DNA of 20,646 nt, taken from positions 1-20,646 of the forward strand of contig NW_027306100.1 of the NCBI RefSeq assembly GCF_964355755.1, in the 5' to 3' direction. The notes below the pieces were generated by a model that saw nothing but the letters and a program-made list of their open reading frames with translations, was not told the DNA's origin and searched no databases. Shown piece after piece: positions 1 through 8,681 of this stretch (position 1 is its first letter; each line of letters starts with the position of its first letter). This DNA comes from Antedon mediterranea. Lineage: Eukaryota > Echinodermata > Crinoidea > Comatulida > Antedonidae. A program made the translations under genes and the position numbers.

Positions 1-72
1 ACAGTAAATAAACGGTGTTTCCAAATAAATGTTAACACTGGTGAAGAATACATTAACGCTTCACACGCTGAG
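1..72 (+). CDS. Gene 1 exon: PTP D2, YINAS segment
   Basis: Frame 1 reads NKRCFQINVNTGEEYINAS followed by HAE, the KNRY/NxYINAS region of a PTP domain. The donor GTAGGT begins at 73 in phase 0. An ACAG at 1-4 could be the acceptor, but the window edge prevents a decision, so the left border is open. Confidence 0.75.
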
Positions 73-2122
73 GTAGGTACCTGGTTGTGGTGAGAAGAGG
101 ATGTCGTTACAACAAGTCTCACAATATGTAATATTAAGTTTTAATATGAAAATGTGAAAACTCGTTTAAATCTATTAACAATTAAATCGAGCCAGTTTGA
201 TAATAGAAAATGGCACAATAATAATAAGAATTTGTTATTTCAACAGTTCAAATCATCTTGATACATTTAAGAAATACTAAAATGACATGCAGTAGGCATT
301 ATAGGTTTACTCGTAGTAAGATAGAAAGAGCGATTTTTTCGAATAAAATAACTAAAGCTTGGTTCCCACTAGAATCTAACGCAAGGACGTAAACGCAACG
401 CAAGCGTTTTAACCAATGACAAGCGAAGTTATAGACAGTTAGCAATCACAAGCAAATAAGCCATCGCTTGTGATTGGTCAATTCACTTGCGTTGCGTTAG
501 GTCCTTGTGGGAACCAGGCTTTACAGTATAATAATTATACAACGATATAAAAAGACACATGCGCAAGTATCCCCCACATTTTCTCTTTTGTTTTGTATAA
601 TCATGTTTTTTTTTTCAATTAAAGTTTAGTTTGTTTTATTCCGAAGCGTTACAGTGATCATCGTGCTTTTATCGTTACTCGGACACCATCGCATACTAAC
701 AATACTATGGATTTCTGGCGTTTAGTGTTTGACTATAAAAGTGACGTCACAGTACAGCTAACTGAGATGGAAGATATAACGAGTGCACTGTACCTCCCAA
801 AAAAGATCAATCAGAAACAAACATTTGGTGAATATACGGTCATTGTCAAATCAAATTATCAGAATGAATTTATGAATGAGAGGCGAATCGTCTTAGAAAA
901 GGTTAATATTTGTTTTTTCGTTAAGTCAGTGGATAATGCCATATATTATAGATTACTTATCAATGAAATAATTGAAACAAAATATTTATAAGTAATCGTA
1001 GTAACCTATTTTAATTTAATAAATGAGATGATGATTTAAATCAATCGTCTGCTTATCAACCATCATTTCCAGTATCTACTTACTGTAGATATGGAATTGA
1101 TTCATTGATTTGTTTTTTCATTAAGGATGATGGAAAACGACACATTGTTCAGTATGAGGTTAACCAATGGCCAAAAAACGAACCTGTACCAGAAGTCGAT
1201 TCATTTGTTAAAATCATTAGGAAGATAATGGAACGAAATGATACTTTACCAATCACTGTTCATTGCATGTAAGTAAAATCAAAAAGTAAAATTAACTTAA
1301 ATAATTATTTTATATGATAAATGCTTTTCGACTGATAAACATGTATTTCTCTTTTTCACCCAAACAAATTGTTACAGTAACAACTTGTGTCAAGTTAATA
1401 CATAATCTATTGATTTCGCATTTCCAGGGAAGAGTTAATGCAATTTCACTCTTCCCTGGTATTTCTATTCTAATACGGGTGTATATTGGTTTATTTATAC
1501 AATGTATTTATGCAATAGGGATGATTTTGGTAGATCTGGATTATTCTGCCTAGTTTATTCAGTAATACAGAAAATGCGAGAAGACAAGATGGTGGATGTA
1601 TTCCAAACACTTAAAACACTGAGGTCAGCATGTCCTACTGCGGTGGACTCGGAGGTAGTTTATTTTTATTGCGTCTTATTGTCTCTCTTATTTTTCTTGA
1701 ATTTCTATCATACCAATGATTTTCATTCGTTGAATGTGTGCTCAAACTCAATTAACCCAAAGGGTGCTTTGAAGCTGAATCGCCAAAAAGAAATTCATTA
1801 TAAAATAAAACAAATTGTTTTATGTCGTAAATAAAATTTAAAAAAAATCTACATCTTATAAAACTACTTCAGAATCAGAAGCTTTTCGAAGTAATAATTT
1901 ACAATATCAAACTTTATGTGACAAAAAATGCATTGTGCCCATATGGACAATAGTGATGTCATATCACTACAATATTTTGGCACATAACTTTTTTTAAACT
2001 AGAGCTTTATTTAATAATAGTAATAGTGTTTAATGTTGTATTTATAGGTTCAGTACAGCTTTTGCTACGATGCTGCCCTGTGTTATCTGAAAATGTACGA
2101 GGAATATGCTAACGTAAAGTAA
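1..2122 (+). CDS. Receptor-type protein tyrosine phosphatase, 3' part (D2 domain and C-terminus)
   Basis: Five exons (1-72, 647-901, 1126-1268, 1519-1654, 2048-2122) join in one frame to give about 226 residues and a TAA stop. The product is a PTP domain of the membrane-distal D2 type: YINAS, then AFIVTRTPSH, DFWRLVFDY, a KRHIVQYEVNQWP strand, the HCMDDFGRSG phosphate-binding loop, and a C-terminal helix ending FCYDAALCYLKMYEEY. C-x5-R is kept, but the WPD loop reads WPK and the Q-loop position corresponding to Q in QTxxQY is Asp. By family knowledge D2 domains are mostly inactive and regulatory, and these substitutions fit that. The enzyme would sit in the plasma membrane with this part in the cytosol. 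The ectodomain, TM and D1 lie left of the window. The exact RPTP subtype is not resolved. Confidence 0.88.
355..521. mobile_element. MITE with TA target duplication
   Basis: The ends are inverted copies: AAGCTTGGTTCCCAC at the left and GTGGGAACCAGGCTT at the right. The inverted repeat continues inward through TAACGCAAGGAC and CGCAACGCAAG on the left, with counterparts on the right. Both ends are flanked by TA (353-354, 522-523). At 167 bp with no coding capacity this fits a Tc1/mariner-type MITE in the gene 1 intron at 73-646. The superfamily is inferred only from the TA duplication. Confidence 0.8.
647..901 (+). CDS. Gene 1 exon: PTP D2, FIVTQTP and DFWR segment
   Basis: The exon starts after the AG at 645-646 in phase 0 and ends with AAG before GTTAAT at 902. 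It encodes RYSDHRAFIVTRTPSH, then DFWRLVFDYKSDVTVQL and a central beta-sheet region. Taking 646/647 as acceptor restores the usual spacing between YINAS and AFIVT; the ACAG at 651-654 would give a wrong phase. The upstream tract is T-rich (606-640). Confidence 0.85.
1126..1268 (+). CDS. Gene 1 exon: PTP D2, WPx loop to His-Cys of the P-loop
   Basis: Acceptor TTTTTTCATTAAG ends at 1125; the donor GTAAGT starts at 1269. The exon encodes DDGKRHIVQYEVNQWP, then KNEPVP and a helix ending ITVHC. The WPD Asp is replaced by Lys. The intron cuts inside the catalytic signature, right after the His-Cys codons and two bases of the next codon (phase 2). Confidence 0.88.
1519..1654 (+). CDS. Gene 1 exon: PTP D2, rest of C-x5-R loop and Q-loop helix
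   Basis: Acceptor CAATAG ends at 1518 and donor GTAGTT starts at 1655. Joined to the previous exon it completes HCMDDFGRSGLF, so C-x5-R is intact. The exon continues through VDVFQTLKTLRSACP to TAVDSE. The residue at the conserved Q-loop Gln is Asp. Confidence 0.87.
1655..2047 (+). other. Gene 1 intron, nothing recognised
   Basis: A 393 bp AT-rich intron between the Q-loop exon and the last exon. No repeat, RNA or coding signal was recognised. Confidence 0.6.
2048..2122 (+). CDS. Gene 1 last coding exon and stop
   Basis: Acceptor TTTATAG ends at 2047 (phase 0). It encodes VQYSFCYDAALCYLKMYEEY, four more residues and TAA at 2120-2122. The QYxFCYxAxLxYL pattern is the standard PTP C-terminal helix. 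There is almost no tail after the D2 domain. No clear poly(A) site is seen nearby: the 3' flank soon runs into LINE sequence, and AATAAA hexamers occur only near 3272 and 3469. Confidence 0.87.
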   Translation, partial: VQYSFCYDAALCYLKMYEEYANVK

Positions 2123-2206
2123 AATACCACTAAATACAACTATGGATTTAATTCATTGTTCATTTGTTGATAGAGTCTTCTTAAGCTTTCGCTTTTGTGA
2201 CAATCA

Positions 2207-2600
2207 ATTCTTCTTATTGTTTGTTGGGCTCTCTCTGGTTGTAGTCTCGTTCTATTTGTGTTTTTAACTTATTAATTGACTTAGAATTTACTGTAACGGG
2301 CAGTAAGTTGTTCCATTTTTCGACAATGAAATATGAGAAAAACTTTTTCTGTGCATTTTCCTAGTATGTTGCTTAAGGATTTTAAAGTTATGGCCTTGTG
2401 TTCTATTTTCCTTATTAAATGAAAAGTAATCATTTGGATTTAAATTGTTATAAACATGGACCATTTTGAATAGTTGAATAACACAAGAACGTTCACGTCT
2501 ATAGTGTCGAAAGATGTATTGCAATTCTTCTTGTATCATAGCTAAAGTCTTTCAATTCTGGAGGTAGTTTAGTTACTCTCCGTTGTTTTTACACTGTTAA
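2207..2600 (-). pseudogene. LINE 3' end, reverse transcriptase C-terminal remnant
   Basis: Read on the minus strand, the stretch shows the typical C-terminal tail of a CR1/L2/Jockey-like non-LTR reverse transcriptase: QRRVTKLPPELKDFSYD, then YRRERSCVIQLFKM, an RTQGHNFKIL segment, FFSYFIVEKWNNLLP, and a stop at 2214-2216. These pieces lie in different frames, so at least two frameshifts have occurred (near 2345 and near 2490-2510), and there is a stop just upstream of QRRVTK. The copy is 5' truncated and dead. It lies just downstream of gene 1 in the opposite orientation. Confidence 0.75.
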
Positions 2601-3563
2601 CATTGCTATACTCATGGAAAAGATTTCAACGTGTAATAATGCTGTACTAATCTTCAGATGGACAGCCCTGTTTAATTCAGTGTGTTCGAATTAATTGTGT
2701 TGTGTTAAGTTATATTGTCCCTCTGAAGAAAAATATGCCAATTTAATGTCACATAAAAATTATTAACTTCTATCAAAAATTGGATCGACAAACATGTTTA
2801 CCAAAATCGGCTGCCTACTAGTGTGATTTTAGTTGAATTTAACTGATTATTTATTTTTTTGGGGACAATATATCTAAGAAAAAAAACTTTCTTATTCAAC
2901 CTTAACTTTAAAATGCGAACATAACATAATATAAACATAAAAGGGAGTATGAAAAATTTTTCAAAAAGAAAACTTGTGTTTTGAACAATTTCAGTAGGAG
3001 TTCTTTATGTAATGTTGGACCATAAAACTAATATATACTGCATTCAAGCGAGTATATGTTTTATGTAAATAATCAAAGCGTTTTGTATTATAACAGTGAA
3101 TGTCCGTTTTTTTTTGGAGTAAAAAAACGAGCTGTAGGTGTTAATTATCCGTTGAAAATCAGCGAAATAATGGAAAAACTAATTCCGCCTCCATCCAACA
3201 CCGATCTGTGCTTTCTTTATCGACAACATTTACTGTTTTTACTTCTAAAAAATGATAAAAATAAGATGTTAAATAAAAAAAGTTTTTATATCCTAAATAG
3301 CTTTATGTAAATCATTATCCAATTGCTCTGTACATTACACTAACAATTCTAATTAACTAGGCGCAGGCGAGTGTGTCATGTTACGTTTTGAACAGGTTAT
3401 TATTATTTCTGAAATCATATTTTAATTAAGATTTTGCTTAATAATATTATACTTACTACTTCTTTCGGTAATAAAAGCTTATACCTTCATTATATTCTGT
3501 AAGAAGTATTTTATTTAAATTCACTTCGTATCAGCTGTTCTCAGAAACTATCCCGCCGTCAGT
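2601..3563. other. Intergenic, nothing recognised
   Basis: AT-rich DNA. An open frame of 84 codons at 3056-3310 has low-complexity composition and no recognisable motif, so I do not call it a gene. AATAAA hexamers near 3272 and 3469 might serve gene 1, but nothing supports this choice. Confidence 0.5.
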
Positions 3564-3866
3564 ATTTTATTTTATTTTATTTTATTTAATTTTCAGGCAA
3601 ACATACATGACAACACAGCGGTGCAGCACCCTGAGGATTGCCATGAGTGCAAAGCACTATCGAGATGGCTCTCCATATACTGCACTAGAACATATAAGAC
3701 AAACATATACACAAGATGCTCTACATAGACAAAGACTTATTATTAAGTCTTTGGGAGTGGAGTTGTAAATTGTCATGAGAAAAAAACCCTGACATATGAC
3801 AGGACTTGAACCCAGGACCCTTAGATTGGTAGCCAAGCATCATAACCACCAAGCCACAGCTCCACT
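3564..3866 (-). mobile_element. tRNA-derived SINE
   Basis: On the minus strand the element begins at about 3866 with a tRNA-like head. It has a Pol III A-box-like TGGCTTGGTGG and a B-box-like GGTTCAAGTCC, spaced as in tRNA genes. A tRNA-unrelated body of about 200 bp follows and ends in an A-rich tail of repeated AAATA units (3564-3594). The body holds a 9 bp-arm hairpin (AAAGACTTA/TAAGTCTTT, 3731-3752). The parent tRNA is not certain; the D-arm resembles Leu/Ser-type tRNAs. No clear target duplication was found. Confidence 0.8.
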
Positions 3867-5005
3867 GTATAATACTACTATAATGTTGAAATACGATCAA
3901 TTAAGAAAGAAGAATAGTAATATAAAATAAATAAATAATAAATGCGCTGCTTATAAGTAATTTTTGTTTTTTTCCGACAACTGGTGGCCTCCTTTATTGT
4001 TGTTTGCGACTGTATGATAACGACTGGACAAAGAGCCAAGCTTTTCAAATTTTAACTGACGGCAAAAACAACGTAAAGCAACCAAAACAGGAACGTTACG
4101 TTACGTTTACTAAATAATGCATGTTATAAGTTGAATTTGGAGAATACGCATGAATTTAAAGACTGATTGTTTCCGTCAACAAGGATAATATCGGTTTACA
4201 ACGGACTGGTATACTGTGGATTAATGAATGTTTACGCTGAATCTACAGTACAGTCATGATGCTAATGCAATTATATTGCAGCCGGCCCGCAGACCCTGAG
4301 TTGAAGTTAGCGCGAAGTTCAAAACATTACTTTAAACGTATTTAAGCCTACATTTTCCTAATGCTGGTCGATTGCAGAACAATTTTCACTTGATGTACGT
4401 AAGTATCATGCCACTTGTTATTCCTATACGTTTTCTAGCGCCTAGGCCAACAGCCGCTGTTGGAATATGACTTTAGAGAGTAGCCTCTATTGATAAAGAG
4501 TATAATGTGCATTATGCCTAGATACACTCTGTATAGAATACATAACGTTCGGACGGAGTATAAATATCATGTGATAGGATAATAAATCAATACCGAATAT
4601 ATTACCGACAACAATTTAAGGTTTCTACTCATGCGCTGTTAAGATTAGTTTTACATATTATTGTATTAATTATTGTTTAACGAGCTCAAAACGGTATAAG
4701 CTGACATACATGACGCCCTCAACACTTCTCAAAACAACGGTACATATACTAGTTTACACGAAAAGTTAAAATATGATAATTTAACATGATATTGATAATA
4801 ATATTATATAAAACATTATGCAGGAAAGTAATATTTATGAATCATTATAAATCAAAAGCAAAATACTGAAAAAATGCTGTGGGTATCAGTATTTTGTATC
4901 TCAATTGAGATACAAAATAAAATAATCAAAAAACTAAATCAGCCATGAAAATTAGAGAGCTAATTATATATATGCATTACAAAAATATATTTGCTTGTGA
5001 ACAAT
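3867..5005. other. Intergenic, no gene recognised
   Basis: No coding signal or known repeat recognised. The only structure noted is the perfect palindrome at 4890-4919, listed separately. Confidence 0.5.
4890..4919. repeat. Perfect 30 bp palindrome
   Basis: TATTTTGTATCTCAA is followed immediately by its exact reverse complement, giving a 15 bp stem with no loop. Function unknown; it could be a cruciform-prone site or the residue of a small foldback element. Confidence 0.9.
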
Positions 5006-5203
5006 TTATTTTGAAACCCTAAAGGCCCTGTCATACCTTGACGATTTAGGCAGCGAGTCCTCAACGTTTCGAAGTTTTTTTAAAAGGCTGGCATACTGTG
5101 GGATTTTCCATTTTTTACATGTTGTCACGAACTCCTCTAACGTTTGTTTCCAAGCGGTTGAAAATACTTTAGGGACTCCCTTGTGACATAAAAGTATATA
5201 CAC
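5006..5203 (-). other. Unassigned 65-codon open frame
   Basis: The minus-strand reading frame includes FSTAWKQTLEEFVTTCKKW and a Lys/Arg-rich end. It has less biased composition than other open frames nearby and meets a possible donor (GTATGACAG) near its end. It starts 17 bp from the LTR border at 5220, so it could be transposon-derived or chance. I do not recognise the family. Confidence 0.2.
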
Positions 5204-5219
5204 ACAATATCCACAATTT

Positions 5220-5602
5220 TGTAAAATAACTCAAAACAAAGCTTTAATTCCAATCAACTTCAACTTTCAACAATCCAGTAAGCACTTTAAACAACAGCTT
5301 CACAATAACTTTTACAATATACGGTAATATCCAACGTCTAATATCCAATGCTCAAAATAAATGCTTCAATCAAAAATCCTTCTCCCCCTTACAATTGTCA
5401 TACTTCCCCTTATATACAATATGTTCATAACCTTCTAGATCATTCCTTATACTTCTTATTCTATTGTTACAGTTTCTATTAATAGCACTTCTGGAATGTT
5501 CTTGATTGTTCTTACATGGTTTCTTATATCAAAACATCTTATTCTAGAATGTTCTTGTAGATACTAAGTTACTGTATCTGTTAGGAATGGTAATTTATTA
5601 CA
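5220..5602 (-). repeat. 3' LTR of the gypsy-like element
   Basis: Begins TGTAATAAATT and ends TTTTACA on the minus strand (TG...CA). The 5' half matches 8488-8681 closely, including TTCTAGAATG and CTAGAAGGTTATGAAC. A TATA box (TATATAAG, 5409-5416) and an ATTAAA signal (5243-5248) lie where U3 promoter and poly(A) signals are expected. The 3' end is set only by the TG...CA rule because the other LTR copy lacks this half. Confidence 0.75.
5409..5416 (-). promoter_or_regulatory. TATA box in LTR
   Basis: TATATAAG on the minus strand, followed by GGGG, just beyond the end of the part shared with the second LTR. It is the likely Pol II core promoter element of the LTR. Confidence 0.6.
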
Positions 5603-5624
5603 CTCCCCCCCCCCCCCTCTTTCT
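5603..5624 (-). other. Polypurine tract beside the LTR
   Basis: A purine-only run on the minus strand, AGAAAGA followed by 13 G and AG, abuts the TG of the LTR. LTR elements use such tracts to prime plus-strand DNA synthesis, and the position marks 5220-5602 as the 3' LTR. Confidence 0.75.
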
Positions 5625-5756
5625 GAGCTGAAAACTCTTTCTTGGAGTTTTGAGGGGCAAGTATACACGGACGTGGCAAAATTTAACCCACTCCTAGTCT
5701 GTAAAACTTAAATACGCCATAATAACGTACAACATAATTATTAATATTACTAATAA

Positions 5757-5793
5757 CTAGATGGCACGCTCGCTTCGCTCGCGTACCATCTAG
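5757..5793. repeat. GC-rich inverted repeat
   Basis: Arms CTAGATGGCACGC (5757-5769) and GCGTACCATCTAG (5781-5793) pair with one mismatch around TCGCTTCGCTC. It is strikingly GC-rich for this AT-rich region. It may be the end of an unidentified repeat. Confidence 0.7.
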
Positions 5794-6916
5794 GGGTGCT
5801 CACAGATGGTTCTCGGATACAGTAGAATCCACGGACGGGGACTTTTTTGGGACACTAAACAAAAACGGAAGTGTCCCCCTAATTGGGGTATTCAGAAATA
5901 GAGACAACAAAACCAATACTGGATTCCATAAAGGACAATTAATTTATGTGGATTAAAGAAATTAGGGAGAAATGGAAATGTATGTACGGGAATTGGGCGG
6001 CGGCACGTGGTGGTGGTGATGAAACCGCAGTAATAAAGTTGATTGTATTTATATATTATAAGAACCAAACTAAATAAATAGACCTAGACATTCTGCGAAA
6101 TGGAAATCGGAAATTCAAGCTCCTATTCAGTGAAAAATTAAACTGTAGTCTACCTAAATATTTAGGGCAAATCATCGGTTGTGGTGTTGAACTTCCTGTA
6201 AACATTTGTGTGAACCAAACTGGGTCGAATTTCTGTCATGAGTACTGATTTGTTGGCCTGTGATTTATGACGCCTAAGGGATCTATCTAGACTTATTTTT
6301 TAGAATAATGTACGTACCTGTCAGATACAATTGTCTTGTGTCGTATAATAAATAAGTACTGTAATAGTTACTGAAGTTACTATAATTACAATCTCGTCAA
6401 TGAAAACACGAAAATGTATATGCACTTACTTATGAAAACGTATACAGTATTATACTCAGTTATTGAAACAGTAGGTTTAAAAAAGTTTCGTTTGTCTGTA
6501 AAATGATGTAATCAAGCTGTTTACATGAGTCTTAATTTATAAGCACATCAATAATAAAATAGTTTATCTATCCTGTAATTGGCGAGATTATGGTCGCTGT
6601 TGAATGAAATAAAGCCAATCGGTATCATATTTGTACAGAAACGTTTTCGCGGCCGAAGGGTGTAACCTAAATTCGTTGTATTATCGTCAAGAACTAACTG
6701 TAACTAAACTTACATAGAAAGTAGGGTATCATAAATTTGGCCTTAGCACTCGGGGGAGTGGCTAAGATGAAGTCCGTGGGACTACTAAATATAAATTGTA
6801 ATGAACCTCGAGGGACATAAATAGGAATATTTCATGTTTCATTATCAATGTATAATAAATGGAAACTGTTTACCGATTCAAATAATAGAAATTGGTTTTT
6901 TAACATTTTCCGAACC
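5794..6916. other. Interior of LTR element, nothing recognised
   Basis: No readable gag/pol. A segment near 6665 (ACCTAAATTCGTT) recurs in diverged form near 8125, and a short hairpin CTTAGCACTC/GAGTGGCTAAG lies at 6746-6769. Otherwise nothing was recognised. Confidence 0.4.
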
Positions 6917-7271
6917 TATTGCAAGTTTATTCTCAAAGGGCCCATATATTTACCTACCGTATGTGTTAAACCAAGGGCTCATAAATTTACCTACAGTACT
7001 TGTGTTAAACCAAACTGGATGTTCCATTCATCGCAAATCAATACATTTGTATAATCGTATATTAAATCTATCAAAATAGTATTTTTTAAAGAAAATCGGC
7101 CTGTCTTCAACATTATGATGGTGTACTCTAGCAATCTATCAAAATAGTATTTTTAAAAGAAAATCGGCCTGTCTTCAACATTATGATGGTGTACTCTAGC
7201 TGTTCAACCGGTTTTCAGCTATTAAAAACAATTATCGTAGGAGGAGATAGGAAAATGCGAAGCCTCCTCGC
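6917..7271 (+). repeat. Direct repeat, copy 1 (with internal tandem duplication)
   Basis: Nearly identical to 7728-8033, from TATTGCAAGTTTATT to GAAGCCTCCTCGC. Copy 1 lacks a short insert present in copy 2 (CTCTGGCAGACTGAGAG, near 7827). It contains a 68 bp unit twice in tandem (7065-7132, 7133-7200). The short open frames at 6834-7079 lie in this repeat and are not genes. Confidence 0.9.
7065..7200 (+). repeat. Tandem duplication of 68 bp
   Basis: The unit AATCTATCAAAATAG...GTACTCTAGC occurs twice back to back, with differences only in the T/A run (one unit has one T less and one A more). The second large-repeat copy has this unit once, so the duplication is private to copy 1. Confidence 0.95.
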
Positions 7272-7560
7272 TATGTAACATTAGGGTTGAGGGATGGGAA
7301 AGCGGATAGGTACAAAGAGGAACAATTTTTAAATATATTCTTTATCCACTGAGTAACGAAATATTTTGTTCATGTTTTATAGGCCTATAAATAATATACC
7401 TCTAAATACAGTAGGCCTAAAACATTTGCGATTTAATACTTTGTTAAAACTGTCACTGTCATAATCGATTGAAATATTAAAGTACATGTCACGATACACC
7501 ACTACGACGTTTATATTTTTGGTAATTATTAATTAATACAAACGTTGAGAAGGAACTGTC

Positions 7561-7670
7561 AGTATAAAGTTTATTTGTATATCTAACAGTAGAGCCTATC
7601 CACAGTCTCAGTAATAAAGTTTATTTGTATATATTTTTATATTACATCTAACAGTACGAACATTCACAGT
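7561..7670 (+). repeat. Imperfect tandem repeat
   Basis: Two units (about 7561-7606 and 7610-7670) share AAAGTTTATTTGTATAT, ATCTAACAGTA and CACAGT. The second carries an extra ATTTTTATATTAC-type insert. Non-coding. Confidence 0.7.
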
Positions 7671-7727
7671 AAGAAATGTTCGATTCAAATGAAAAATAGT
7701 TAATAGGTATTTACAGTATTGTCAAAG

Positions 7728-8033
7728 TATTGCAAGTTTATTCTCAAAGGGCCCATATATTTACCTACCGTATGTGTTAAACCAAGGGCTCATAAATTTA
7801 CCTACAGTACTTGTGTTAAACCAAACTCTGGCAGACTGAGAGATTGGGATGTTCCATTCATCGCAAATCAATACATTTGTATAATCGTATATTAAATCTA
7901 TCAAAATAGTATTTTTTAAAGAAAATCGGCCTGTCTTCAACATTATGATGGTGTACTCTAGCTGTTCAACCGGTTTTCAGCTATTAAAAACAATTATCGT
8001 AGGAGGAGATAGAAAAATGCGAAGCCTCCTCGC
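7728..8033 (+). repeat. Direct repeat, copy 2
   Basis: Second copy of the 6917-7271 repeat, 811 bp downstream and in the same orientation. It has one instead of two of the 68 bp units. Its end, GAAGCCTCCTCGC, pairs in part with GGAGGAG just upstream, forming a small hairpin in both copies. Confidence 0.9.
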
Positions 8034-8286
8034 ATTTTTTTGGCGGGTATTTTTCAAGATGGACATCCATTAGACAGTGTATACCACGATCGGAAAACAC
8101 CCCTATTTGGGGCAAATCTTTGAACCTAAATTCGTTTTAATCGTCAATAACTAATTATCTAACTCAATTTAATTAGTAAACAGGGTTACATCAGGCGGTT
8201 AAAATCAGTACCGAAAGTACGAACCAACTTTACATACCATCGAGTGAAAATTCTAGAAGTAAGGCGAGATTTACCGAATTTTGCCC

Positions 8287-8487
8287 TTACGTAAATTTAT
8301 ATATAGATGAACCAACAATATTCATGTCAATTTGTCGGAATGGTTCACTAATTACTGACATAGGAATCATCGGGGCCTTCAATTTAGTTTTATACTTTGA
8401 AGCTTTACAATACTCTGTCAAAGAAATATCATGTGAAACTTTCAAAACACTATTACGGCAAGGGTATGGAACTACTAATTGCTCTAT
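8287..8487 (-). pseudogene. Gypsy-type integrase fragment
   Basis: One minus-strand frame reads LVVPYPCRNSVLKVSHDISL, then TEYCKASKYKTKLKAP, then MIPMSVISEPFRQIDMNIVG and a stop at 8287-8289. This is the H2C2 zinc-binding region of a Ty3/gypsy integrase running into the start of the catalytic core. The part holding the GHLG-type histidine and the Trp-Pro block is missing between HDISL and TEYC, and the second zinc cysteine is gone. Clearly inactive. It is fused at 8487/8488 to LTR U3 sequence. Confidence 0.8.
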
Positions 8488-8681
8488 TGTTCATAACCTT
8501 CTAGATCATTCCTTATACTTCTTCTTATTCTATTGATTACAGTTTCTATTAATAGCACTTCTGGAATGTTCTTGATTGTTCTTATTAATTATACATGGTT
8601 TCTTAAATCGAAACATCTTATTCTAGAATGTTCTTGTAGATACTAAGTTACTGTATCTGTTAGGAATGGTCATTTATTACA
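8488..8681 (-). repeat. Partial 5' LTR (U3 only)
   Basis: Matches the U3 part of the LTR at 5220-5602, with a few small insertions (for example TTAATTA near 8583). It ends with the same TTACA terminus. The R/U5 half is lost; the break is at TGTTCATAACC. Confidence 0.85.

Larger units (their letters stand above)
5220..8681 (-). mobile_element. Decayed Ty3/gypsy-like LTR retrotransposon
   Basis: Two related LTR segments lie in the same orientation (5220-5602, and the U3 part 8488-8681). A polypurine tract adjoins the first on its upstream side (minus-strand sense). A gypsy-type integrase scrap (8287-8487) follows the partial second LTR directly. This is the order expected of a minus-strand element that lost everything from mid 5' LTR to integrase. 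Between 5625 and 8286 no further pol or gag could be read, and this part contains other repeats. No target duplication was found next to the two ends. Confidence 0.7.

Noticed and set aside
3056-3310. 84-codon open frame on the + strand
   Set aside because: Low-complexity Phe/Leu/Lys/Asn composition, no domain and no splice or neighbour support.
8324-8536. 70-codon + strand open frame
   Set aside because: It is the antisense shadow of the integrase fragment and LTR U3.
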